Source: Kiritimatiellia bacterium
GTDB taxonomy: Bacteria; Verrucomicrobiota; Kiritimatiellia; JAFGHX01
Reading direction: 5' to 3'
Length of the DNA: 64,000 bases
Assembly (NCBI GenBank): GCA_016929905.1
Contig: JAFGHX010000333.1
Coordinates: forward strand, 1-64,000
Below the pieces are notes generated by a model that worked only from the letters and a program-made list of their open reading frames with translations, made no database searches and had not been told where the DNA came from. Every line of letters starts with the position of its first letter. The stretch's first letter is position 1. Shown here piece after piece: positions 34,216 to 41,730 of the stretch. A program made the translations under genes and the position numbers.

Positions 34216-35637
34216 CTACTCTGAGAACCTGTCGTACACCCAGACGGCATCGCGAACGGCCAAGACGGGCAGCAGCACTGTCCGGACGGCGTCCGCGGTC
34301 TGCCAGATCGCCATCGGCGCCACGTAGATGGCGTCATTCGTCCGCAGTTCGATATTGTCCTCCATGCTGCGGCCGTAGAGAATGTTCTTCATGTTGATGC
34401 GAATCACTTCCGGCTCGGCCTTCTCGCCCCTGACAAGGATCAACCCTTTACTCTTGGCGTAGTGTCTCAACCCGCCCGCTTTGGCGATGAGGTCCCTGAC
34501 ACGCATGCCTCTCTCCAGGGAATACAGGCCCGGATTCTGGACCCACCCCAGCAGCGCGACGCGGGGCTGGGCGAGAAAGGAGGCCTTCAACTCTCCCTCG
34601 GGCGGTTTGGCCACATGGCGAACGATGACGGTGGGCTTCCCCTCCTGGTGCCGCTCGCCCGAGGCGGCCGCCGAGCGATGGTGCATGAGGATGGTGGGCT
34701 CTTTCAGGATCTTGCTGAAATACGTCTCCACGACCGCTCTGGCGTCGGACCATTTGCGGCCGGCAACCTTAACGGGCCCCAGATGCGGGATGAAGGCCTC
34801 GCCCCGGTCGGAAATGATCAAGGCAACGGGGAACCCGGTGAACTGGCTGGCCTTGTTCTTGAGCCATACCTGGATCGTGATCGTGTCGCCGGGCCGAATC
34901 GTATCCGCGTCGACGCTGGCGGGCCCGTCCGGGACCTCGGCGAAGCTCGCATCGCAGATGGCCTTGATCTGTTCATCGGTCTTGCCGGCGACCTTGACGA
35001 GTCCAACGAGCGGAATGAAGATCTCGCCGGAGGACGGAATCTCACGTTCCATCGGGAACCCCGGAATCTGACCGGCTTTGTCCCCCGCCCACATCTCGAC
35101 TATCAGTCTGTCGCCAGGCCACACGTACTTTGGGTCGCCCTGCTGAGAACCTACGGCGGCGCCTTCTTCGTCCTGAACCGCGGCCTGCATGGCGCGGCCC
35201 TGCTCCGTGAGCATGCGCAGCTCGGACTCAACGGTCTCGGCCTTTCCCGCCGGTTCGGCGGCGTTTGAGGCGGGCGCCTCGGGCTCGAGCACCGGCGCTT
35301 CCTCCTCCGCCTCGGTCACGGGTTCCAGGATGTCGAGAACCGTGTCCTGCTGCCGTTCCGCCGACGCCGGCTCGACAGGCGCCGCCGCCGCGGGCGGCGG
35401 TTCGACGGCAGTCAGTTCCGGCTCGCCGACGGGTTCGGGCGTGGCGAGAGCGGCGGCTGCCGCAGGCTGTGCCGCGCCCTGGCTGGCCATGAGGCTGCCA
35501 AGTTGCACGGTAATATCGGGCGAACTGTGGCGTACGGGCTCCTGTTCGCGCCTGAGGCTGGCACACCCAGCCAGCGCCAGGGCGAGGCACGCGGCGCAGC
35601 CCGCGCAGCAGAGCCTTCGTTGAAGAAATCGCGTCAT
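34216..35637 (-). CDS. Wza-like outer-membrane polysaccharide export lipoprotein with duplicated export domain
   Basis: 473 residues. The signal peptide ends in lipobox LALAGC (Cys25), then an Ala/Pro/Glu-rich linker runs to about residue 165. Two consecutive Poly_export-like units share PGDxxxxxxW, KAxQxxGFP and a GExFIPxxGxVKVAGK/RK pattern, one in YVWPGDRLIVEMW and one in TIRPGDTITIQVW. A SLBB-like domain follows (VALLGWVQNPGLYSLERGMRVRDLIAKAGGL). It forms the outer-membrane channel. The start ATG overlaps the HD-GYP stop (ATGA). Confidence 0.87.
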   Translation of the reverse strand: MTRFLQRRLCCAGCAACLALALAGCASLRREQEPVRHSSPDITVQLGSLMASQGAAQPAAAAALATPEPVGEPELTAVEPPPAAAAPVEPASAERQQDTVLDILEPVTEAEEEAPVLEPEAPASNAAEPAGKAETVESELRMLTEQGRAMQAAVQDEEGAAVGSQQGDPKYVWPGDRLIVEMWAGDKAGQIPGFPMEREIPSSGEIFIPLVGLVKVAGKTDEQIKAICDASFAEVPDGPASVDADTIRPGDTITIQVWLKNKASQFTGFPVALIISDRGEAFIPHLGPVKVAGRKWSDARAVVETYFSKILKEPTILMHHRSAAASGERHQEGKPTVIVRHVAKPPEGELKASFLAQPRVALLGWVQNPGLYSLERGMRVRDLIAKAGGLRHYAKSKGLILVRGEKAEPEVIRINMKNILYGRSMEDNIELRTNDAIYVAPMAIWQTADAVRTVLLPVLAVRDAVWVYDRFSE

Positions 35638-36794
35638 AGTCTCAAGGACCCCTCGCCATGCCCACGGTCCACGCTGCGAATGATCGACAGCGCGTCCGTC
35701 TTGCACAGGTCTATGATCCTGGGCTCCTCGGGGTAACGACCGGCCCCGTCCATCATGACCTGAACCACCGGCCGCAACGGAAAGCCCTCGTGCTCCTCGA
35801 GCACCAGGCAAATGGACCGGTTGTTGAGTTCCACCATCGAGCCTACCGGATAGAAGCCCCGCTTGGAGAGCAGGCGTTTGAGCCATTCCCGGTCGAACGC
35901 CTTGCGATAGGCCTTCAGGATGTACTGCATGTAATTGTCGGTCTCGTCGACGGGGGACCGGCCCTTGGGCCGGATGTCGCCCACCGTGTGCTCGAAAACG
36001 TTGGCGAGCGCGAGGACCTGGCTGCACGGCGCAAACTCCTCGCCGGAAATGCCGCCCGGGAACCCGCTGCCGTCCAACCGCTCGTGGTGCTGGGCAATCA
36101 TTCGGACGGCCACATCCGGAAGCTGTGCGGAATCGAGCAGATCGATGGCGGCCGATACGTGCTGGCGGTACTTCCGGTTCGCTTCGTCGAGCCGGCAATC
36201 CATGCCGAGCGCGGCGATTCCGATATCGTGCAGCAACGCGGCGGCCCCGACCTCTTCACGGGTGGCCGAGCGCAGCCAGCTTCCGTCCGCCGCCAGATCC
36301 AGCGCGAACAGGGCGGTGTTCACGCTGTGGTTGACGAGCCGTTCTTCCTTCTTGGTGGTGCGATAGAGCACGCGGGCGATGCTCGCGTCAAGCGAGATGA
36401 TCGAGCCGAGATCCGCGGCGATCGACTGGGCCGCGGGCCAGACATCGCGTTTGTCGGCGCCGGAATCCAGACACCGCAGGAACAGCTTCGCCAGGAGCCC
36501 CTTGGCCCGCGTCAACGTCGCTTCCTTGTTCTGAGGCATTGAGACGCCGGCCGAGGCGGCGGCTTCCGCGGGCGTCCCCGAATGCTCGCGCCGCGGTGCT
36601 TGTTCAGAACGAGCGCCCTCGTCCGCCGGCTCGCCGCCTTGCGGCATGACGGACACCGGGCCCCGTCGCGGAGGCTTGGCGGGGGCAACGCCCTGCCCTG
36701 TTCGAGCCGGCGCGGGCGCCGCCTTCGGCTCGCCTGTCCCGGCCATCTCCGGCAGGGTCTTGCCGCTCTGTTCGAGTAGATGGCTAAGTCGCAT
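35634..36794 (-). CDS. HD-GYP domain cyclic-di-GMP phosphodiesterase-like protein
   Basis: 386 residues. A Pro/Ala-rich N-terminal third precedes an HD-GYP domain with NHSVNTALF (His156), LLHDIGIAALG (189-190 HD) and HHERLDGSGFPGGISGEE (236-253). These are the metal ligands and the GYP-type signature, with Phe for Tyr. The predicted function is hydrolysis of cyclic-di-GMP. The C-terminal 80 residues resemble the usual tail of such proteins (VELNNRSICLVLEEHEGFPLRPVVQV). GGAGGATCTG precedes the ATG. Placed between the ExeA-like ATPase and Wza, it likely ties polysaccharide export to cyclic-di-GMP. Confidence 0.87.
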   Translation of the reverse strand: MRLSHLLEQSGKTLPEMAGTGEPKAAPAPARTGQGVAPAKPPRRGPVSVMPQGGEPADEGARSEQAPRREHSGTPAEAAASAGVSMPQNKEATLTRAKGLLAKLFLRCLDSGADKRDVWPAAQSIAADLGSIISLDASIARVLYRTTKKEERLVNHSVNTALFALDLAADGSWLRSATREEVGAAALLHDIGIAALGMDCRLDEANRKYRQHVSAAIDLLDSAQLPDVAVRMIAQHHERLDGSGFPGGISGEEFAPCSQVLALANVFEHTVGDIRPKGRSPVDETDNYMQYILKAYRKAFDREWLKRLLSKRGFYPVGSMVELNNRSICLVLEEHEGFPLRPVVQVMMDGAGRYPEEPRIIDLCKTDALSIIRSVDRGHGEGSLRL

Positions 36795-36883
36795 CAGATC
36801 CTCCGGTTCGTCAGACGTCCCGGCTCCCTCTCCGCCACCGCGGCCCCGGCGCGAGACGCCGGCCACCGCTGTGCGGTGCCGGC

Positions 36884-37684
36884 TCATGCGCCCCGTTCCG
36901 CGCCTGCCTCCGCAACTTCTTCCGGTCCAATCTGCTTCTTGCCCGTCAGGGAACCCAAGAGCATGCACATGTCGCAGAGGGCATTGATCTCGCGCGGGTT
37001 GCCCCGGCTCAGTTTCGCGATCTCCTTGACGGCCGTCTCGCTGAAAATGTCGCCACGCCCGCCCGCCGTCTCGAGTCTGTGCAGCACATAGCTGCCCACT
37101 TCGTCCGTTCCGAGCGACGGAATGTGGAACTTCAATGCAATGCGCTGGATCAACTGCGGGATCGTCCGCAGCCTGTCCAGCAGTTCGGACTGCCCCACAA
37201 ACACGAGTGTCAACAGGAACCGGTCCTGCATCTGGTGGTTCAGCAGCAGACGCAGGTCTTCGAACGTGGCGGGGTCCATGATGAGCTGGGCTTCGTCGAT
37301 TATGGCGACGCAATGCTTGCCCTTCTCGGCGTGGCGGTCCAGGATGCTGTTGAAAGCGTGCAGAACCTCGTACTTGCCCCTGGACGGAATCTCCTCGCCG
37401 AACTGGAAGGAAATCTCACGGGTGATGTCGAGCGAATCCATCCTCGGATTGTTCACGAACGCCACTGCGTATTCGTCGACGCCCAGCTTGTCGATCGCCG
37501 CCCGGCAGAGTACCGTCTTGCCGCTGCCGTAATCGCCCGTCACCAAGGCCATGGCCTTACGCGTCTTGATCGCGAAGATCATGCGGGTGATCGCCTCCCG
37601 ATGCCCTTTCGACGGGTAGAAGAACCGCGGGTTAGGCGCATTTTCGAACGGCAGACACTTCAAGTTCCAGTATTCGGTGTACAT
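36884..37684 (-). CDS. ExeA/GspA-like AAA ATPase
   Basis: 266-residue ATPase. It starts with MYTEYWNLKCLPFENAPNPRFFYPS, the usual opening of this family; an upstream TTG start (37804) would add 40 residues without similarity. Walker A is GDYGSGKT (50-57), Walker B is CVAIIDEAQ, and sensor segments follow (LVFVGQSELLDRL, LSRGNPREINALCD). It lacks the peptidoglycan-binding tail of true GspA and matches the shorter form often found beside polysaccharide export or exosortase genes, though no exosortase is present here. First gene of the export operon. Confidence 0.87.
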   Translation of the reverse strand: MYTEYWNLKCLPFENAPNPRFFYPSKGHREAITRMIFAIKTRKAMALVTGDYGSGKTVLCRAAIDKLGVDEYAVAFVNNPRMDSLDITREISFQFGEEIPSRGKYEVLHAFNSILDRHAEKGKHCVAIIDEAQLIMDPATFEDLRLLLNHQMQDRFLLTLVFVGQSELLDRLRTIPQLIQRIALKFHIPSLGTDEVGSYVLHRLETAGGRGDIFSETAVKEIAKLSRGNPREINALCDMCMLLGSLTGKKQIGPEEVAEAGAERGA

Positions 37685-37997
37685 CTCGGTCCGCTCCGCC
37701 CAACGGGGGCGCTGAGGCTGCGGCGCGATAGCTACGCTGGCCTCGAGCGCCTTGTTCGGCGCCTTTTCCACTTCGTCGTTTTCGTCGCCTGCCCAACACA
37801 ACAATACCTGGTAGCTACCCAGTTAGAGACATCGGTCCACAAAGCCCAGGCTTAAGTTGTTAACAACCTCCAAACATGGCTGTTGAGGGCTGCAAATCCA
37901 CGTAGACAGGGCTTGTTACCGGGCTCTGCCCCATACTGTTAACAGCCATTGACCACTTATTGACACCCATCCAATTCTCAATTCTGAGAAAAACCAT
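37685..37997 (-). promoter_or_regulatory. Palindrome-rich regulatory region upstream of the export operon
   Basis: A 313-bp spacer, visibly lower in GC than its flanks. It holds palindromes GGTAGCTACC (37810-37819), GTTGTTAACAAC (37856-37867) and CTGTTAACAG (37937-37946). A 9-bp inverted pair ATGGCTGTT (37877-37885) / AACAGCCAT (37942-37950) and TTCTCA-N4-TGAGAA next to the stop of the preceding gene are also present. I could not pick a convincing -35/-10 pair. The GTTAAC-centred dyads look like regulator sites; the last hairpin may end the upstream transcript. Confidence 0.5.
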
Positions 37998-39149
37998 CTA
38001 TTTCCGACTCTCGCCAAGGATTTCGAGGAGAGCGACAACACAGTAGACACAGAACGCAGAGGCGATGAGGGCCACACCACCGTAAGTTCTGGCCTCGAAG
38101 AGGGTGACAGCCCCCATGCCGACAGCCAGATTCAGGAAGCAGATTGTAACAACAACTCGCCCGCGTGTCAATCCAAGACCCTCCAACCGGTGGTGGATAT
38201 GATCGAGGCCCGTATACTCCAGCCAGGAACGGACGGAGGTGACTTTTCCTCGGACAATCCGGTTCAGGGTGGTGAAGACCATGTCGTAGATAGGGACGGA
38301 AAGAATGAGAATGGGGATAAAGAACGAGACGAGCGGATCGTGTCTGGCCCACTCGCCCTGGATGCTGAGTGCGGCGAGGAAAAAGCCAAGGAAATTGCTG
38401 CCGCTGTCTCCGAGGAAGATGCGGGCAGGCTTGATGTTGAACCCGAGAAAGGCAATAGCGGCGCCGAACAGGGCGACGGAGCAATAGGCGAGCATGTTGG
38501 AGCCAAGCAGGAGCGACAGTATGAAATAGATGCCGCTGGTACCCATGACGAGTCCGGCGACCAATCCGTCCATGCCGTCGAGGAAATTGATGGCGTTGGT
38601 GATGCCGACCATCCAGATGACGGTGATGAGATACTCGCCGGCGATCCCCCACCACGTGGGAGGAAGGAACGTGACATGGACACCGTCCAAGATAAGGATC
38701 ACACAGGCGGCCAACTGCGCGAAGAGCTTGGTGAAGGGCCCTATGCTGCGAAGGTCATCGAGGAGTCCGACGCCGAAGACAAGGGTGGAGCCGATAAGCA
38801 GAGCCTTTAGATTAGGCATGTAGGCGCGGCTGGTAAGGACAAGGGCGGCCACCACGCCCAGGTACACCGCAATGCCGCCAAGCCGTGGGGTGGGCGTGAG
38901 ATGGATTCGGCGCCCGCCGGGCATATCGAGGGCGCCGATCCTGTGAGCGGCCTTGATCACCAGCGGCGTGGCGTAAAACACGAAACAGACGGAGGTGGCA
39001 ATGATAATGCCAAGCCGCTCAAACACGGCCGGCACCTTAAACAGATGAGCGGCGAGCAGGAGGGAAAGGCTGGCCAGCAGTACGACACTCCCGAGAATAA
39101 GACCTGATTTCTCGGTTTCCGCTCGCTTCGCCTGATCGTTCTGGCTCAT
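37998..39149 (-). CDS. MraY/WecA-type undecaprenyl-phosphate sugar-1-phosphate transferase
   Basis: 383 residues, about eleven membrane helices. Family motifs are DMPGGRRIHLTPTPRLGGIAVYLG, VFGVGLLDDLRSI, ITNAINFLDGMDGL, KPARIFLGDSGSNFLGF and a final GLDHIHHRL. It transfers a (probably HexNAc-) sugar phosphate to undecaprenyl phosphate and so starts lipid-linked glycan synthesis. The ATG overlaps the stop of the aminotransferase gene (ATGA). GC content looks lower than in neighbouring genes, which may hint at separate acquisition. Confidence 0.9.
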   Translation of the reverse strand: MSQNDQAKRAETEKSGLILGSVVLLASLSLLLAAHLFKVPAVFERLGIIIATSVCFVFYATPLVIKAAHRIGALDMPGGRRIHLTPTPRLGGIAVYLGVVAALVLTSRAYMPNLKALLIGSTLVFGVGLLDDLRSIGPFTKLFAQLAACVILILDGVHVTFLPPTWWGIAGEYLITVIWMVGITNAINFLDGMDGLVAGLVMGTSGIYFILSLLLGSNMLAYCSVALFGAAIAFLGFNIKPARIFLGDSGSNFLGFFLAALSIQGEWARHDPLVSFFIPILILSVPIYDMVFTTLNRIVRGKVTSVRSWLEYTGLDHIHHRLEGLGLTRGRVVVTICFLNLAVGMGAVTLFEARTYGGVALIASAFCVYCVVALLEILGESRK

Positions 39150-40189
39150 ACATCGTTTCCAAGTAGTCGTGGCAACGTACCGCAGATTACGCCGATCTCC
39201 TCTTCCGTCAGCCCGGGATACAGGGGGACCGAGGCCAAACGGCTCTCCAGCCACTCGGTTCTCGGGCAAATCCCGCCGAGTGCGTGGTGCAACGGGCGCC
39301 ACAGCGGCCGACGGCATAGGATCCCCCTTTCCTTCGCTTTCTCGAGGAAGTCGGTCACTCTCGAGTCGGTTTCCACGACATACCGGAAGCAGACTGCCTG
39401 TTTCTGCTCTGCTCGGGTACGGAACGCGCTGTTTCCGAACGCTTCGTCGTATTTCTCGGCAATTCTGGCGCGTTCTTCCACATGAATCGGCAATTTCTGC
39501 AGTTTTGCCCTTGCCAGAGCGGCGTTGAGATCGCCCATCTTGAAGTTGAATGCCCGTGCGTCCAACGGGCGCTCATCACAATTCCGCAAATCCCTAATGG
39601 TGCCGGCGATGTTCCGGTTTCGCGTGAGGCAGGCACCGCCCTCGCCCGCCGGGAGCAGCTTGGTGGCATAGAATGAGAGGACGGCCACGTCTCCCTTTGT
39701 TCCCACGCGAGATCCATCGGCATAATAGCCTCCAACGGCTTGGGCACAGTCTTCAATGACCGGCCGTCCGAGTGCGGCAATCCCCTCGACGTCGGCCAGA
39801 AAGCCGCACGTATGCGGGGCGATCACCGCCCTGACCTCCCCATCCAGCAGGCCCCCAACATTTTGGGGCCCGACACTGAGGCCGTCCTCAGCGCAATCGA
39901 CGCATACCGGGCTTCCGCCGGCGTGCACCGCCGCCGCGTACAGGCTGTTACACGTGTACGAGGGGATGACAACTTTCTCGCCAGGTAGCAGGCCTGATGC
40001 CACGAGGGCCAGATACAGGGCCGCGGTACCGGACCCCACGACGACGGCCTCCATCCCATCGAAAAAAGCCGATAAATCGGCTTCCAGACGCGCGACCTCC
40101 TCTCCTTGCGAGAGGTGTCCCGCCTCCAGCGCGCGGGCTACGGCCCGGAGGTCTTCGTCGTCGACTCGTGGTCTGGAATGGGGAATCAT
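39146..40189 (-). CDS. DegT/DnrJ/EryC1/StrS sugar aminotransferase
   Basis: 347-residue PLP-dependent enzyme. Phosphate-binding GSGTAALYLAL (52-62), Asp in IEDCAQ (about 147) and the Schiff-base Lys in SFYATKLLPAGEGG (Lys177) are present. It transaminates a keto-sugar nucleotide to make an amino sugar for the polysaccharide. C-terminal histidine and arginine residues (LWRPLHHALGG) agree with the family. Followed by the initiating transferase with a 4-bp overlap; a PIG-L deacetylase lies upstream. No ribosome site is obvious. Confidence 0.9.
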   Translation of the reverse strand: MIPHSRPRVDDEDLRAVARALEAGHLSQGEEVARLEADLSAFFDGMEAVVVGSGTAALYLALVASGLLPGEKVVIPSYTCNSLYAAAVHAGGSPVCVDCAEDGLSVGPQNVGGLLDGEVRAVIAPHTCGFLADVEGIAALGRPVIEDCAQAVGGYYADGSRVGTKGDVAVLSFYATKLLPAGEGGACLTRNRNIAGTIRDLRNCDERPLDARAFNFKMGDLNAALARAKLQKLPIHVEERARIAEKYDEAFGNSAFRTRAEQKQAVCFRYVVETDSRVTDFLEKAKERGILCRRPLWRPLHHALGGICPRTEWLESRLASVPLYPGLTEEEIGVICGTLPRLLGNDV

Positions 40190-40225
40190 GGTTGACGGCG
40201 GGCAGCGGCATGCCTGCCGGCGCGT

Positions 40226-40837
40226 TCAAAGCTGCATGAGATTGCGTAACGGCTTGAATCCCTCGGCATATTTCACCTTGGCCATGAAACCGTAGTAAGC
40301 CGCCAGCGCCGTGACGCTTTCCAGCATGTCCAGGCCCGTAGGATAGGCTTTTTGGACCTGGGATCGGTGGTGTGCAAGCAGTTCGCGTTTTCTTGAAAGG
40401 ACGGGGCTGATGTCGACGAAGGTATCGGGCTGGAAGTCGAGTGTCGTATAGTCGTGATAGAAGAAGACCCGCTTGACGTAGCGGCAGGCCGTCACGGCGC
40501 AGCTTGCCAGAGCCATGTGGTCCTGGTGTGCGTCGGTGAGGAAGTTGACGAAGACCATGTCGGGGCTGACTTTCGCGAGCACGGATTCGATAGCCACGAT
40601 CAGAGGCCGGCCCGCGACGAGTTCGGTATCCTTGAACCCGCCCCAGAACAGACCGCCGGCACCCAGGAATTCAGCGGCCTGTTCCTGTTCCCGCTTGCGA
40701 TCGGCCCCGACAGACGCCGAGCCGTCGGTCAACACATCGAGGAAGACCTTGTGCCCGGCGCTGGCAGCCTGCAGCAGGAGGCCGCCGCAGCCGTACTCGA
40801 TATCGTCCGGATGAGCGCCCAGTGCGAGTATGTTCAT
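40226..40837 (-). CDS. PIG-L/LmbE family deacetylase
   Basis: 203-residue zinc-dependent N-deacetylase. AHPDD (8-12) and TDAHQDHM (101-108) supply the metal ligands. It probably removes an N-acetyl group from a sugar or its nucleotide form, giving a free amine as in other amino-sugar branches. GGTGGACCG precedes the ATG. Thirty-six bp upstream of the aminotransferase and 49 bp downstream of the WbqC-like gene, so in one unit. Confidence 0.88.
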   Translation of the reverse strand: MNILALGAHPDDIEYGCGGLLLQAASAGHKVFLDVLTDGSASVGADRKREQEQAAEFLGAGGLFWGGFKDTELVAGRPLIVAIESVLAKVSPDMVFVNFLTDAHQDHMALASCAVTACRYVKRVFFYHDYTTLDFQPDTFVDISPVLSRKRELLAHHRSQVQKAYPTGLDMLESVTALAAYYGFMAKVKYAEGFKPLRNLMQL

Positions 40838-40886
40838 CGGTCCACCAGCGCGACACGGGCGCCTGCCCGGGCAGGGCGCGGCCAGG

Positions 40887-41591
40887 CTACGCGTTCGCGC
40901 GATCCAGGTTCAACGGTTTTCTGGCCTCCTCCCCGCCGCCGCAGTTGAACAGCGCGTCGACGGCCGAGAGGTGCGATACAAAGCCGTGTTGACTATAGCA
41001 CTGGGGGTATTCGGGATGCAAGAAATCCTGGAACACGAGCCTGAGGCCCGAGCGTTCGAACAGGCCGATGTCCATATAGTCCCTGCCGCCTGCCCCGGCG
41101 AGATAGGTGTCGGCCTCCACGTGGCGGCAGATATCGATGAGGCGCCGGGTGGGTTCCGCGTCGAACTCGGGCAGGTCCGAGCAGACGAGGGTCGGCGTGA
41201 CGATCCCGAAACAGGCGCGCAGCCAGAGGGCAGTCGCCGTGTTGACCTCGGCGAGGTTGGCGTAGTCGCGCTGGAGCACGTCGTACAGGCCGGGCGCGAA
41301 CTCGCCGAAGTGAGGCGCCCGGGCGTAGTTCTGCTCGAGGCTTCTCCACACTTTCCGCCGCCACGGGACGTTCTCGGCCAGCTTCACGTTTCGAAGGGTG
41401 TCGCCAAACCGGAAAGAGACGGGGACGGTCAGCCACTGGGCGCCGTTGGGAGTCAACACGCGGTTCCTGTTCTGGAACTCGTTCTTCTTGAACTGGACGT
41501 TATCGAGAAAGACGAACACGTCGGCGGTGTTCATCTTGTGCAGATAACCGAGCCACGGCAGAAACTGCGGCTGGTGAATGGCGCATATCAT
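40887..41591 (-). CDS. WbqC-like family protein
   Basis: 234 residues beginning AIHQPQFLPWLGYLHKMNTADVFVFLDNVQF, the hallmark of the WbqC family. NRNRVLTPNGAQWLTVPV and the late LHPEYPQCYSQHGFVSHLSAVDALFNCG complete the match. Family members occur in O-antigen loci beside aminotransferases and are thought to act in amino-sugar acylation or glycine transfer; the activity is not well established. A G-rich stretch precedes the ATG. Confidence 0.87.
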   Translation of the reverse strand: MICAIHQPQFLPWLGYLHKMNTADVFVFLDNVQFKKNEFQNRNRVLTPNGAQWLTVPVSFRFGDTLRNVKLAENVPWRRKVWRSLEQNYARAPHFGEFAPGLYDVLQRDYANLAEVNTATALWLRACFGIVTPTLVCSDLPEFDAEPTRRLIDICRHVEADTYLAGAGGRDYMDIGLFERSGLRLVFQDFLHPEYPQCYSQHGFVSHLSAVDALFNCGGGEEARKPLNLDRANA

Positions 41592-41612
41592 GTCATCCCC
41601 CCCGCCCCCGGC

Positions 41613-41723
41613 GGAAGACTGGAAGATTGGAAGTCTGGAGGATTGGAAGATTGGCGGAATGGCAGACTGGACGAACGCAGCCGTGCCTCGCCATCCTTGC
41701 GTCCTTGCGTTCTTCCATTCCTC
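41613..41723. repeat. 8-bp tandem repeats with facing arms
   Basis: Eight in-phase octamers from 41613: GGAAGACT, GGAAGATT, GGAAGTCT, GGAGGATT, GGAAGATT, GGCGGAAT, GGCAGACT, GGACGAAC. After 15 bp, four octamers in the other orientation run from 41692: CATCCTTG, CGTCCTTG, CGTTCTTC, CATTCCTC. The array fills the spacer between the GT4 stop at 41731 and the WbqC start at 41591. Confidence 0.82.
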
Positions 41724-41730
41724 GCGTGTC

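Noticed and set aside
32189..34327. A 712-codon plus-strand open frame opposite the Wzc-like gene
   Set aside because: Antisense shadow; the minus strand encodes a full Wzc-like protein with motifs in order.
37685..37804. Upstream TTG start adding 40 residues to the ExeA-like ATPase
   Set aside because: The added residues lack similarity and the family opens with MYxEYWxL, present at 37684 with a GGAG upstream.
41613..41723. CRISPR-like array
   Set aside because: Units are 8 bp with no spacers; no cas genes nearby.
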